64,000 nt of DNA from Stenotrophomonas sp. UBA7346 (GCA_002471015.1 DKPB01000083.1:1-64000); one strand, 5' to 3'; shown: positions 1 through 10,572, counted from the stretch's first letter. Notes: generated by a model not told the origin, from the sequence alone. Made by a program: numbers and translations.

Positions 1-180
1 CCTTTGGCGCAGCCAAGGGGAAGGCCGGGAGGGGGTAGCTGTTGCTATTGGCTTGAGCTGAAGCAAAGCGCTTGAAAGCACCGCTCCCCAGCCCTCCCCT
101 TCGCTGCGCGAAAGGGAGGAGGAACTCCCGCTTCGCTCCTCCCCTTTGGCGTAGCGAAGGGGAGAGGCCGGGAGGGGGTA
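1..180. repeat. Cluster of family B palindromic repeats
   Basis: Three partial or complete copies of a palindrome with CCCTCCC/GGGAGGG ends and a TTTGGCG-type core lie at about 1-40 (cut by the window edge), 84-120 and 136-180. Copies one and three share the same right flank (GCCGGGAGGGGGTAGCTGTT). The 1-208 stretch holds nothing else that looks like a gene. Similar copies occur at 13387, 13481, 29540, 29613 and 33003. Confidence 0.7.
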
Positions 181-208
181 GCTGTTGCTGTTGGCGTGAG
201 CCGACCGC

Positions 209-598
209 TTATTCGCCCTGGTACTGCTTCTCTTCGACCAGTGCCGAACCGGCAACGCGGTTGATCTCGTTCTTCACCACGATGCGTTCGCCATTGGTAC
301 CGTAGACGCCACGCGCCAGGGTGATGAACTCGGCACCAAAATCCTGCGCGGCTTCTTTCTCGCGTAGCCGGTCCTGAATCTCCCACATGCGCTCGTTGAT
401 GGCCTTGAGCTGGTCCTTGAGCGCGCTCAGCGCGGGGCGGGTCTGCTGCTGCCCCAGCCACAACGGCCACAATCCATCCAGCTCGGTGCGCACGTTGGCC
501 AGCTTGGTGGCGTCGGTGATGCGCTCGGCCTTGATTTCAAGGATGGTGATCTTGTCGATCAACTCGCCGATCGATACCGGGGTGAGTAGGGTCTGCAT
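209..598 (-). CDS. DUF6165 family protein
   Basis: This 129-residue, highly charged, mostly helical protein has no signal peptide or membrane segment. Its N-terminus (TPVSIGELIDKITILEIKAE) and its acidic/basic heptad-like middle match what I know of the DUF6165 family, whose function is unknown. The ATG at 596-598 fits the family start. The gene is transcribed away from the next plus-strand gene at 737, so the 138-base gap should hold promoters for both. Family assignment is from memory of the pattern. No biochemical role can be given. Confidence 0.75.
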   Translation of the reverse strand: MQTLLTPVSIGELIDKITILEIKAERITDATKLANVRTELDGLWPLWLGQQQTRPALSALKDQLKAINERMWEIQDRLREKEAAQDFGAEFITLARGVYGTNGERIVVKNEINRVAGSALVEEKQYQGE

Positions 599-736
599 GC
601 TGTAGCCGTGGTTGATGCCTGTAGTGGCGGCAATGATAGCGCCGCCGGCGCGGGCAACGGTTGCCGATGCATCGGTATTGGCGCCAGGGCCCTGCCATTG
701 CGCACAATGCGGCCCCGATCCGAATTGGAGTTGCCG

Positions 737-1141
737 ATGCTGCTGCGTTCTCTAGCCACCGCGGTAGTGCTGCTGGCCGCGGCCAGCGCGCAGGCCACCG
801 ATGGCCTGCAAGGTGCCTGGCAGTTGCAGGGCGGTGAGTTCATCAACCCGCAAGGTGCGGTGGTGGATTACGCCAGCCAGAAACTGGCCGGCAACAAGGT
901 GCTGGCCGATGGCCACTTCGCCTTCACCACCACCAGCGATGGCAAGTTCTGGGCGGGGGGCTCGGGTACCTACCGCAGCGACGCCGGGCAGTACGTGGAA
1001 ACGCCGTCGATGGCGTCATATCCGCTGGAAAATGGCGGCAGCTACAGCTTCCGTTACACGCTGGACGGCGATGTGTGGACGCTGGAGCGCTGGGACGGCG
1101 AGCGTCGGGTGGAACGTGAGGTGTGGAAGCGCGTGCGCTGA
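737..1141 (+). CDS. Secreted lipocalin-like small protein
   Basis: The ATG at 737 gives a 134-residue protein with a clear signal peptide (MLLRSLATAVVLLAAASAQA, cleavage after QA), so it should be periplasmic. An upstream in-frame start at 608 would bury this signal and is rejected. The mature part opens with GAWQLQGGEF and is rich in alternating beta-strand residues, as in small lipocalin-like domains. It ends in a basic tail. Nothing identifies a ligand. It is read towards the copZ-like gene on the other strand, with a short gap. Confidence 0.7.
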   Translation: MLLRSLATAVVLLAAASAQATDGLQGAWQLQGGEFINPQGAVVDYASQKLAGNKVLADGHFAFTTTSDGKFWAGGSGTYRSDAGQYVETPSMASYPLENGGSYSFRYTLDGDVWTLERWDGERRVEREVWKRVR

Positions 1142-1178
1142 GCGCACGCGCCTCCTGCTGCCGGCAGTGGGCGGCGGC

Positions 1179-1367
1179 TCAGGTCGCCGGAAAGCCGGCT
1201 TCGTCCAGCGCCTTGGTGAATTTTTCGACAGGCTGGCTGGATTCGATCTTCACTTCCTTGCTGGCCAGGTCGATGTCGACCGTGGCCGCCGGGTCCACGT
1301 CCTTGACGGTGGCCGTTACGCTGCGTGCGCAGCCGCCGCAGGTCATGCTTTCGATATGCAGTTTCAT
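1179..1367 (-). CDS. CopZ-like heavy-metal-associated chaperone
   Basis: The protein has 62 residues and a single HMA ferredoxin-like fold with the metal-binding motif MTCGGC (Cys10, Cys13). Such proteins carry Cu(I) to copper ATPases in the cytosol. The ATG at 1365-1367 is preceded by GGAGAAACCAG, a good ribosome site. An upstream in-frame start lies within the promoter and is rejected. The gene is divergent from copA, and its own promoter has the 19-bp spacer of MerR-family control, so both are probably induced by copper through CueR encoded just past copA. Copper, rather than mercury or zinc, is inferred from these neighbours. Confidence 0.85.
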   Translation of the reverse strand: MKLHIESMTCGGCARSVTATVKDVDPAATVDIDLASKEVKIESSQPVEKFTKALDEAGFPAT

Positions 1368-1392
1368 CTGGTTTCTCCGTTGCGGGGTAGAC

Positions 1393-1423
1393 AGTCTGAA
1401 CCTTCCCATGATGGTAAGGTCAA
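1393..1423 (-). promoter_or_regulatory. CueR-type promoter of the copZ-like gene
   Basis: Read on the minus strand, TTGACC (1423-1418) and CAGACT (1398-1393) are separated by 19 bp. Over the spacer lies a near-perfect dyad, ACCTTACC and GGGAAGGT. The over-long spacer with a dyad between the elements is the hallmark of MerR-family activated promoters. The dyad matches the ACCTTCC/GGAAGGT operator known for CueR. Confidence 0.8.
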
Positions 1424-1438
1424 GCCACTAAATGGTGC

Positions 1439-1469
1439 TTGACCCTCCCATCGTTGGAAGCTTTAAGGT
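1439..1469 (+). promoter_or_regulatory. CueR-type promoter of copA
   Basis: TTGACC (1439-1444) and TAAGGT (1464-1469) are separated by 19 bp, with a dyad ACCCTCCC/GGAAGCT across the spacer. Transcription should begin near 1476. That rules out the upstream ATG at 1432 as the start of copA and supports the one at 1498. The site sits back to back with the copZ-like promoter only about 15 bp away. Confidence 0.8.
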
Positions 1470-1497
1470 GCCTGCAACCCATGACATGGAGACCCCC

Positions 1498-3984
<2,487 letters not shown>

Positions 3985-3995
3985 GGAGCATGCAG

Positions 3996-4463
3996 ATGGA
4001 AGAGGGTATGAACATCGGCCAGGCAGCCAAGGCCAGCGGCATCTCGGCCAAGATGATCCGCTACTACGAGGACACCGGCCTGATCGGGCCGGTGGCGCGC
4101 ACCGACGCCGGCTATCGCGTCTACGGCCCGCGCGACATCCACACCCTGGGTTTCATCAAGCGCTCGCGGGACATGGGTTTCAGCATCGAGCGCATCGCCG
4201 AATTGCTGGAGCTGTGGCGCGACCGCACACGCCACAGCGCCGATGTGAAACGCATGGCGCTGGAGCATGTGCAGGTGCTGCAGCAACGCATCGCCGAGCT
4301 GCAGGACATGGTGCAGACCGTGCAGGCATTGGCCAACTGCTGCGCCGGTGACGATCGCCCGGATTGTCCGATCCTGAGTGACATCGAGACTGGCGTACCG
4401 CTGCATGGCGCCGCCTTGCCCACCACCTTTGGTGGCATCGGCGCAGGTAGACGGCACCGCTGA
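3996..4463 (+). CDS. cueR: Cu(I)-responsive MerR-family regulator CueR
   Basis: This is a 155-residue dimeric DNA-binding activator. It has an N-terminal winged helix with the family signature ISAKMIRYYEDTGLIGP, a long dimerisation helix, and a C-terminal metal loop CCAGDDRPDC. The loop places two cysteines like Cys112 and Cys120 of E. coli CueR. The start at 3996 has GGAG seven bases upstream. ATG codons at 3990 and 4008 are alternatives, the last giving the usual MNIGQ start. It follows copA by about 11 bases and so is probably cotranscribed. It would act on both promoters between the copZ-like gene and copA. Confidence 0.9.
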   Translation: MEEGMNIGQAAKASGISAKMIRYYEDTGLIGPVARTDAGYRVYGPRDIHTLGFIKRSRDMGFSIERIAELLELWRDRTRHSADVKRMALEHVQVLQQRIAELQDMVQTVQALANCCAGDDRPDCPILSDIETGVPLHGAALPTTFGGIGAGRRHR

Positions 4464-4499
4464 TTATTGTGCGGTTTTGCCAAAATGAATGGGAAGCAA

Positions 4500-4522
4500 G
4501 GTGCGCGCGCAACGCGCGTGCC
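4500..4522. repeat. Strong GC hairpin after cueR
   Basis: GGTGCGCGCG and CGCGCGTGCC can form a 10-bp stem (two G-U wobbles) with a three-base loop. No T tract follows, so it is not a classic terminator. It may end or stabilise the copA-cueR transcript. Confidence 0.35.
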
Positions 4523-4671
4523 AGAAATCGCCTGAATAAAGGCAAAAAATCGACGTTTTATTGCAGGCGGATTTTCAGGGTTTGTTGGGGCGGCTAACGG
4601 AAAACTTACATCCGGACGCAGACAGCTGTTTGCTGTCGTGCCATCAAGTCAGTAATGCAGAGGTAGTACCC

Positions 4672-5250
4672 ATGAAGAGTTCGTTGATTGCCCTGGCGCT
4701 GGTTGCCGCCCTTCCGTTCGCCGCTTCCGCCGCTGACGGTCTGTCCTACAACTACGTCGAAGGCGACTACGCCAAGACCGATGCTGCCGGTGGCGACGCC
4801 GACGGTTGGGGCCTGAAGGGTTCCTACGCTTTCCACCCGAACTTCCACGCCTTCGGCGAATACACCCGCCAGGAAACCGACCTGAACAAGGTTGACCTGG
4901 ACCAGTGGCGCGTGGGTGCCGGTTTCAACAAGGAAATCGCCCCGAGCACCGACTTCGTTGCCCGCGTGGCCTACGAAAAGTTCGACCCGAAGCACGTGAA
5001 GGCTGCCGACTTCGAAGGCTACAGCGCTGAAGCCGGCATCCGCACCGCATTCGGCAACCATGCTGAAGTCTATGCAATGGCTGGCTACGAAGATTTCACC
5101 AAGAAGCACGGCATCAATCCGGAAGGCGAGTTCTACGGCCGCCTGGGTGGCCAGGTGAAGTTGAACCAGAACTGGGGCATCAATGGCGACATCAAGATGA
5201 ACCGTGATGGCGACAAGCAGTGGACCGTTGGCCCGCGTTTCAGCTGGTAA
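4672..5250 (+). CDS. ax21: Ax21-family outer-membrane beta-barrel protein
   Basis: This 192-residue protein has a signal peptide (MKSSLIALALVAALPFAASA) followed by a mature N-terminus with GLSYNYVEGDYAKTD. That closely resembles the Ax21 family of Xanthomonas and Stenotrophomonas, including the tyrosine of the LSYN region once proposed as a sulfated immune epitope. The rest alternates polar and aromatic residues and ends in FSW, a C-terminal aromatic typical of outer-membrane barrels. The family was linked to quorum sensing and XA21 immunity, but key reports were retracted. A porin-like outer-membrane protein is the safe reading. A strong terminator follows. Confidence 0.88.
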   Translation: MKSSLIALALVAALPFAASAADGLSYNYVEGDYAKTDAAGGDADGWGLKGSYAFHPNFHAFGEYTRQETDLNKVDLDQWRVGAGFNKEIAPSTDFVARVAYEKFDPKHVKAADFEGYSAEAGIRTAFGNHAEVYAMAGYEDFTKKHGINPEGEFYGRLGGQVKLNQNWGINGDIKMNRDGDKQWTVGPRFSW

Positions 5251-5283
5251 TACGCGCTGACGCCCTGGCGTCATGTTGCGAAC

Positions 5284-5315
5284 AAGGCCCGGCTCTGCCG
5301 GGCCTTTCTTTTTTT
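5284..5315 (+). terminator. Rho-independent terminator of ax21
   Basis: A perfect stem AAGGCCCGGC / GCCGGGCCTT with a three-base TCT loop is followed by a run of T (TTTCTTTTTTT). Confidence 0.92.
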
Positions 5316-5354
5316 CCAACGCCTGGGTTTGAGGTTTCCAGCCAGCCTGCTTTC

Positions 5355-5402
5355 AGCCCAGCCCAGCCCATTCCAGCCCCGCGACCCGACCCGACCCGAC
5401 CC
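5355..5402. repeat. Pentanucleotide tandem repeats
   Basis: Short direct repeats of AGCCC (about 5355-5370) and CCGAC (about 5384-5402, roughly four units) lie close together. Such tracts can change length by slippage. Confidence 0.6.
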
Positions 5403-5510
5403 TTGCGCTGGCGCTAGGTCGTGCGAATGGCTGCGAACCTTTGCTTCGCAAACAGCCTGCTCACTTCGCGCGAGGGAGAACGGTCAGTGCACTGCGAGCG
5501 CACGCGAGAC

Positions 5511-5552
5511 GAGCCCCTCTCCCGCCTGCGGGAGAGGGGTAGGGGTGAGGGC
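5511..5552 (+). repeat. Family A palindromic repeat
   Basis: GCCCCTCTCCCG and CGGGAGAGGGG form the palindrome, followed by the TAGGGGTGAGGG tail. Related copies lie at 26107, 26170, 36006, 36443, 36504 and 59674. Confidence 0.8.
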
Positions 5553-5632
5553 AGCCTTCGGCTGTAACAACACTGCAACCAAACTGCAGCAAAGTGCGAC
5601 GCAACCGGCACCGGCCGGAAGGATCGCCACGA

Positions 5633-6100
5633 ATGAAAACCCGTCTGCTGCTTGCCGCTGCCCTGCTGTTGATCACGCCACTGGCGTGGAGCCAACAGCA
5701 CGCTTACGTGCCGCTGGAGAACCGCCTCAGCGCCGAGCAGCTGCAGCAGGTGGGCTTGAGCGCGCAGCAGCTGCAGCTGCTCAACCGCATGCTCAGCGCA
5801 ACCGAAGCGGCCACGCCAACGTCAACGCCAAGCTCGGCCGGTGTTGTGCCGGCCCCGATGCAGATCGGTCTGGAAGAAGGCCCGGTGCACAGCCGCGTGC
5901 AGGGCGAGGTGACCGGCTGGGAGCCGGGCACGGTATTCGTGCTGGAAAACGGCCAGCAGTGGAAGGTGCTCAAGGGCCAGATGCGCCTGCGCAACCGCCT
6001 GCAGGCGCCTGAAATCGAGGTGATCCCCGGCATTGCCGGGCGCTGGTTCCTGCAGGTGGACGAAGACCTGCCCAAGGCCCGCGTCTACCGCATCCTGTGA
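5633..6100 (+). CDS. Secreted protein of unknown function
   Basis: The ATG at 5633 gives 155 residues with a signal peptide (MKTRLLLAAALLLITPLAWS), so the product is exported. After cleavage comes a Gln- and Leu-rich helical stretch (LSAEQLQQVGLSAQQLQLL), then a short Thr/Ser/Ala linker. A C-terminal beta-rich part contains VLENGQQWKVLKGQ and ends near ARVYRIL. I do not recognise a named family. The organisation suggests a helical anchor joined to a small beta domain. The upstream in-frame start at 5594 is rejected because it would hide the signal peptide. Confidence 0.7.
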   Translation: MKTRLLLAAALLLITPLAWSQQHAYVPLENRLSAEQLQQVGLSAQQLQLLNRMLSATEAATPTSTPSSAGVVPAPMQIGLEEGPVHSRVQGEVTGWEPGTVFVLENGQQWKVLKGQMRLRNRLQAPEIEVIPGIAGRWFLQVDEDLPKARVYRIL

Positions 6101-6146
6101 ACCGCCTACGCTGGGCGTGGCAGCGCCGCGCGCTTTGCCTGCCGGC

Positions 6147-6620
6147 TCAGGCCGCCGGGCGTACCCGCTGGGTCAGGCCCTTGAGGAAGGCGCGCAGCAG
6201 CTGGTCACCGCACTCGCGGTAGTTCTTGTGGTCCGGCTGACGGAACAGCGCCGACAGCTCCGGCTTGGACACCGGAAAGCCTGCGCTCTCGAAGATCGCA
6301 TGCATGTCCACGTCCTTCAGCTCGAAGGCCACGCGCAGCTTCTTCAGCACGATGTTGTTGGTGATGCGCTTTTCCGGCGGACGCTGCGGCTGCGATTCGT
6401 CGCGGCCACGGAAGTGGTAGATCAGGCCGTCCAGAAAGCGTGCCAGCACGGCGTCCGGGCAGGTTTCAAACAGCGGCTCGCCGTCCTTGCGCAGGAAATC
6501 GTGCACCTGTGCCGGGTCCACGTTGAACGCGGGGTCGGCCAGAAGAATGGTATCCACCACCATGCCATCGCTGAGATCGAGCATGTAGCGGACGCTGCGC
6601 AGTACGTCGTTGTTGATCAT
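6147..6620 (-). CDS. yehS: DUF1456 family protein (YehS-like)
   Basis: The 157-residue protein is built from two tandem copies of a motif, NNDVLRSVRYMLDLSD near the N-terminus and NNIVLKKLRVAFELKD near the middle. This is the DUF1456 repeat of E. coli YehS. There is no signal peptide, so it is cytosolic, and its function is unknown. The ATG at 6618-6620 has TGGAG five bases upstream. A GTG two codons earlier is less likely. The gene is divergent from the alcohol dehydrogenase at 6730. Confidence 0.88.
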   Translation of the reverse strand: MINNDVLRSVRYMLDLSDGMVVDTILLADPAFNVDPAQVHDFLRKDGEPLFETCPDAVLARFLDGLIYHFRGRDESQPQRPPEKRITNNIVLKKLRVAFELKDVDMHAIFESAGFPVSKPELSALFRQPDHKNYRECGDQLLRAFLKGLTQRVRPAA

Positions 6621-6729
6621 TGCCACTCCAGGACCACCGCGGCGGAACTGCCCGGTGGCCGCATAGTGTAACGCTGCCGCATCGCAGCCCCCCTACAATG
6701 CCCCGCTGGATTACCGGAAATACCGCCCC

Positions 6730-7785
6730 ATGCGCACCCCTGCCTATGCCGCGCTGTCGGCCAGCACCCCGCTGCAGCCGCTGACCATCGACCGCCGTGC
6801 ACTGCGTGCCGACGACGTCGCCATCGACATCCTGTATTGCGGGGTCTGCCACTCCGACCTGCACCAGGCCCGCAACGACTGGGGGTCGGCGCGCTACCCG
6901 ATGGTGCCCGGGCACGAGATCATCGGCCGGGTCAGCGCGGTGGGTCCGGCAGTGACCAGCATCCAGGTCGGCGACGCAGTTGGCGTCGGGTGCATGGCCG
7001 ACAGCTGCCGCGACTGCGACCAGTGCAACCAGGGCGAGGAGCAGTTCTGCCGGCACGGCGTGACCATGACCTACAACGGCCGCGACCGGGTCAGCGGCGA
7101 GTTGACCCTGGGCGGCTATTCACGCGCCATCGTGGTGCGCGAGGCCTTTGTCATCGCGCTGTCGCCCACGCTGGACCTGGCCCGCGCCGCGCCGCTGCTG
7201 TGCGCGGGCATCACCAGCTGGGCACCCTTGCGCCAGTATGGGGCGGGCCCCGGCACCCGGCTTGGGGTGATCGGGCTGGGCGGTCTTGGACATATGGCGG
7301 TCAAGCTGGGCGCCGCGCTGGGTTGCGAGGTGACCCTGATCACCGGCAGCGCCGACAAGACCGCCGATGCGCTCGCGCTCGGCGCGCAGCAGGTGCTGGT
7401 GTCGCGCGACGCCGAGGCCATGCGCGCTGCAGCGTCGTCATTGGACCTGATCATCGACACCGTGCCGGTGGCCCATGCGTTGGCACCCTACGTGAAGTTG
7501 CTGGATGTGGGCGGAAGGTTGGTGCTGGTGGGGGCACTGGAGGAGATGCCGCCGCTGGATGCCGGCCTGCTGGTGCGCGGCCGCAAGCAGGTGTCCGGTT
7601 CGCTGATCGGTGGCATCGCGCAGACCCGCGAGCTGCTGGCGTTCTGCGCACACAAGGGCATCTACCCGGAATGCGAGCAGATCCGGATGCAGGACATCAA
7701 CCTGGCCTTCGAGCGCATGCTGCGCTCGGACGTGAAATACCGCTTCGTGATCGACATGGCCTCGCTGGACGCTCCAGCCGCATGA
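6730..7785 (+). CDS. Zinc-dependent NAD(P) alcohol dehydrogenase (CAD/YahK type)
   Basis: This 351-residue medium-chain dehydrogenase should interconvert alcohols and aldehydes. The catalytic zinc ligands are visible as Cys40 (GVCHSD) and the GHE motif at 61-63. The structural zinc lobe has four cysteines at about 93, 96, 99 and 107. The Rossmann glycine motif GLGGLGHMAVK follows. The pattern is that of cinnamyl-alcohol-dehydrogenase-like enzymes such as E. coli YahK, which prefer NADPH and act on aldehydes. The true substrate is not evident. Its stop overlaps the start of the next gene (ATGA), so the two are cotranslated. Confidence 0.88.
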   Translation: MRTPAYAALSASTPLQPLTIDRRALRADDVAIDILYCGVCHSDLHQARNDWGSARYPMVPGHEIIGRVSAVGPAVTSIQVGDAVGVGCMADSCRDCDQCNQGEEQFCRHGVTMTYNGRDRVSGELTLGGYSRAIVVREAFVIALSPTLDLARAAPLLCAGITSWAPLRQYGAGPGTRLGVIGLGGLGHMAVKLGAALGCEVTLITGSADKTADALALGAQQVLVSRDAEAMRAAASSLDLIIDTVPVAHALAPYVKLLDVGGRLVLVGALEEMPPLDAGLLVRGRKQVSGSLIGGIAQTRELLAFCAHKGIYPECEQIRMQDINLAFERMLRSDVKYRFVIDMASLDAPAA

Positions 7786-8105
7786 GCCTGCGCGCGATCC
7801 TGCACCTGTGCCTGCACATCGCGGTGCCGGCGCTGCTGGCCTGGCTGTTCTGGCGGCCGCAGTTCGGCAAGGCGTGGTTGTTGCTGTTGCTGGGCTGGAT
7901 CATCGACCTGGACCACCTGCTGGCAGACCCGATCTATGCACCCAACCGCTGCAGCGTGGGCTTCCATCCGCTGCATACCGCGCCGGCGGTCCTGCTGTAT
8001 GCCGGGCTTACCGTGCCCAGGCGCACGCGCCTGTTCGGTATCGGTCTACTGCTGCACATCGCGCTGGATGCGGTGGATTGCGTGTGGATGCGGGCGACTG
8101 CCTGA
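7782..8105 (+). CDS. DUF6122 small membrane protein
   Basis: This 107-residue protein has three to four hydrophobic segments. Its polar motifs IDLDHLLADP, GFHPLH and HIALDAVDC resemble the His/Asp motifs of membrane-bound metal-dependent hydrolases of the YdjM type. The ATG overlaps the stop of the dehydrogenase by four bases, so expression is coupled. An inner-membrane location is likely and the catalytic role is unproven. It is convergent with the secreted protein at 8115. Confidence 0.75.
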   Translation: MSLRAILHLCLHIAVPALLAWLFWRPQFGKAWLLLLLGWIIDLDHLLADPIYAPNRCSVGFHPLHTAPAVLLYAGLTVPRRTRLFGIGLLLHIALDAVDCVWMRATA

Positions 8106-8114
8106 GCCGGGCGA

Positions 8115-8573
8115 TTACCAGCCACCCCAAGGGCCGGGGCCGTAGCCACCATAGGGGCCATAAGGACCAATCCCGTCGCCCTTGCTGACGTGGATGTTCA
8201 CGTCGACACGGTGGGTATTGCCTTCGTCGGTGGTGTAGTTCTTGCCCAGGTTCAGGTCCACCGCACTCCAGTGGCTGTTGCCGAAGGCCTTGGAGTAACC
8301 GATGCCGGTACTGACCGCCCCGTGTACCTGCAGCTTGTCGTCGACCACCACCGGGGCGTCATCGGCGACGCGCTTGCGCGGCAGGCCGCGCCCGCTGTGG
8401 TCGCCGTAGTAGGTGCCCGGGGCATCCTGCTGCAGGCTCGGGTCACCGAGGTAGCGCACCGGCGCCTGCGGCACGCTCAGGTCCAGCGCGGCCGCGCTGG
8501 GGGTGGCTTCGTCAGCCAGTGCCGGCAACGGGGCCAGCAGCACGGTGGCAAGCAGCAGGTGTCGAATCTTCAC
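8115..8573 (-). CDS. Secreted protein with Gly/Pro/Tyr-rich tail
   Basis: Translation from a GTG at 8571-8573, with GGAG seven bases upstream, gives 152 residues. A signal peptide (KIRHLLLATVLLAPLPALA) is followed by a polar body. The last 14 residues alternate GPYGPYGGYGP-type repeats and end in WGGW. The middle contains TGIGYSKAFGNSHW and HRVDVNIHVSKG, with strand-like alternation. I do not recognise a family. It may be a small outer-membrane or periplasmic protein with a flexible aromatic tail. Confidence 0.65.
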   Translation of the reverse strand: MKIRHLLLATVLLAPLPALADEATPSAAALDLSVPQAPVRYLGDPSLQQDAPGTYYGDHSGRGLPRKRVADDAPVVVDDKLQVHGAVSTGIGYSKAFGNSHWSAVDLNLGKNYTTDEGNTHRVDVNIHVSKGDGIGPYGPYGGYGPGPWGGW

Positions 8574-8665
8574 GGGACCGCTCCAAAGCGCCAGCGCCGG
8601 TATGGCGGGCCATCTGAACGCTACCAGAAACGGCTTGAATGCGGCCTGTCGCCGTTGCCGCCAGC

Positions 8666-9877
8666 TCAGCCCAGCCGCTGGAAGCCGAACAGCTCCGCCA
8701 ACGGGTGGCGGCGGCGCTCGATGGCCGCGCACAACAGGCTGGCGCCGATCGTCGAATAGGTGATGCCATTGCCGCCGTAGGCCATGGCGAACTGCACCCG
8801 TGGCCCCCATTGCCGGTGGGTGCCGAAGAAGGGCAGACCATCGGCGGTTTCGGCAAAGGTGCCGGCCCAGGCAAAGGTAGGTTGCAGCGGCCGCCCACCG
8901 AGCAGCCTGCCGGCCTTGGTGGCCAGTCGCCGCGCTTTGCGGTCGACCAGTGCGTCGCGGCGCGCGGGTATGTCCACTGCGTTGTCTTCGCCGCCGACCA
9001 GCAGCCGGTGGTCGGCGGTGCTGCGCAGGTACAGGTAGGGGCGTGCAGTCTCCCACAGCAGGGTGTCGCGGGCTGCGCCCAGTGCCTCGGGCGGCAGTGG
9101 GTCGGTGACGAAGGCGTAGCTGCTGCGATTGCGCGCGACCCGTTGGCGCAGCCAGTGCTGGCTGGCATAACCTGCGGCGACGACCAGCTGTTGGCAATGG
9201 ATATGCACGCCATCGCTGGTCCGTGCGACCACTTTGCGGGGGCCAGCGGTGAGATGGTCGATGGTGGTGCGGTCGAACACCTGCCCACCCTGCGCGAGCA
9301 GCCGCGCCAGCAGCCGGTAGGTCATCCGATACGGGTCCATGCGCGCGGCCTGATGGCTGAGGATGGCGCCGGGCGCGGCAATGCCATAGTGCGCCTGCAC
9401 GCCTGCGGCGTCATACCAGTCCACCGCGAAGCCATGGCGCTGGCGCAGCTCGAATTCCTCGATCAGCGGGCCAAGATCGCGGCGCCGGCTGGCGTAGTAC
9501 AGGCTGTCGGCATTCTCGAAATCCACGCCGTGCAGCTCGCCAGCCAGCGTGGCCAAGGTGTCGATGGCGTGGTCACAGGCGCGGTAGGCCAGCAGGGCGG
9601 CTTCCAATCCGTACCGACGGGCGAGCTCACCCAAGGGCGTATCGATCTCGTACTGCAGCAGGGCCGTGCTGGCCGCGGTTGAGCCCCAGCCGATATCACG
9701 TTGTTCCACCACCGCAACGTCGTGGCCGTGTGCGGCCAGGTGGTCGGCGATGAGCGCACCGGTGATGCCGCCGCCCAGAACCAGCACCTCGCAGTGCAGA
9801 TCGGCCTGCAAGGCCGGAAAAGCCTGCATCAGGCCATTGCGTACCGCCCAGAACGGATAGCCGCTTTTCAGGTCCAT
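8666..9877 (-). CDS. FAD-dependent oxidoreductase (DAO family)
   Basis: The 403-residue protein has the dinucleotide-binding motif GGGITG at 35-40, with the ribose-binding Glu at 58 (VVEQ). It ends in a typical DAO C-terminal glycine motif (MAYGGNGITYS). The family oxidises amines or imino acids with FAD. The substrate is unknown here. It starts six bases after the lipocalin gene stop, so the two form an operon. No signal peptide is present, which places it in the cytosol. Confidence 0.85.
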   Translation of the reverse strand: MDLKSGYPFWAVRNGLMQAFPALQADLHCEVLVLGGGITGALIADHLAAHGHDVAVVEQRDIGWGSTAASTALLQYEIDTPLGELARRYGLEAALLAYRACDHAIDTLATLAGELHGVDFENADSLYYASRRRDLGPLIEEFELRQRHGFAVDWYDAAGVQAHYGIAAPGAILSHQAARMDPYRMTYRLLARLLAQGGQVFDRTTIDHLTAGPRKVVARTSDGVHIHCQQLVVAAGYASQHWLRQRVARNRSSYAFVTDPLPPEALGAARDTLLWETARPYLYLRSTADHRLLVGGEDNAVDIPARRDALVDRKARRLATKAGRLLGGRPLQPTFAWAGTFAETADGLPFFGTHRQWGPRVQFAMAYGGNGITYSTIGASLLCAAIERRRHPLAELFGFQRLG

Positions 9878-9883
9878 GCGTGC

Positions 9884-10381
9884 TCAGCCTGCGGTCGGGT
9901 GGCCGGTATGCGGGGTGTGGATCAACTGGTCCACGTCGAACCCCTGCTGGCGGGCGTAGGCGATGTAGTGCCGACGGGTGGTTGCATCCATCTGCGGCAG
10001 TCGTGCCAGCAGCCACAGATGGCGGCGGTCCGGGCTGCCGACCAGGGTGGTGGTATAGCCGGCGTCGAGCTGCATCACCCAGTAGTCGCCACGGGTGAAC
10101 GGCACCCAGCGCAGGGCATTGGCGGTGAAGGTCACCTGCAGCTTGCTGTTGCTGGCATCGATCGGGGTGGCCTGGCCTACCGACTCATACAGCGTGCCCT
10201 GCTGCAGGCAGCGGTTGTGCACCCGCACGCTGCCATCGGGGTTGAGCGAATAGTGGGCGCTGACGTCGGTGGCGGCCTCCGGCTCCTGGCGTGCCGGCAG
10301 GCGTTCGATCTCATACCAGCTGCCCAGGTAGCGCTGCAGGTCGACCGCGGACACGGTGGCAAGGGGCGGGTGCGGACGCAT
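9884..10381 (-). CDS. Lipocalin (Blc-like, apparently without a signal sequence)
   Basis: The 165-residue protein carries the lipocalin signature YLGSWYEIERLP (Gly20-x-Trp22) and the later motif YWVMQLDAGYTTTLVGSPDR typical of bacterial Blc proteins. Blc is normally an outer-membrane lipoprotein. This copy begins MRPHPPLATVSAVDLQRY, with no lipobox and no hydrophobic leader. Either it is cytosolic or the true start is different. It is cotranscribed with the FAD oxidoreductase downstream. Hydrophobic ligand binding is inferred from the family. Confidence 0.85.
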   Translation of the reverse strand: MRPHPPLATVSAVDLQRYLGSWYEIERLPARQEPEAATDVSAHYSLNPDGSVRVHNRCLQQGTLYESVGQATPIDASNSKLQVTFTANALRWVPFTRGDYWVMQLDAGYTTTLVGSPDRRHLWLLARLPQMDATTRRHYIAYARQQGFDVDQLIHTPHTGHPTAG

Positions 10382-10572
10382 TGCAGGCCTCGATCAGCGC
10401 AGACAGGAGATACCGGGCACCAGCTATAGGACAAGCGCGGTGAAGGACTCGTGGCCGTTGCCGAGGGTGTACTCGGGGCACGCTGAACCGGTACCGGCGT
10501 GCACGCGCAGGCCGTCGCACCGGCGTGCGCGTGCTGCGCTAGGCTGGTGCCATCCGTAGACGGGAGATATCC

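Larger units (their letters stand above)
5251..5632. other. 382-base gap with terminator and repeats
   Basis: From left to right the gap holds the terminator of the Ax21-like gene (5284-5315), two runs of pentanucleotide repeats (about 5355-5370 and 5384-5402), and one family A palindrome (5511-5552). No convincing gene lies here. The promoter of the gene at 5633 must be near its right end. Confidence 0.7.

Noticed and set aside
1432..1497. Upstream ATG of copA
   Set aside because: It lies before the CueR-type promoter elements and so would not be transcribed from them.
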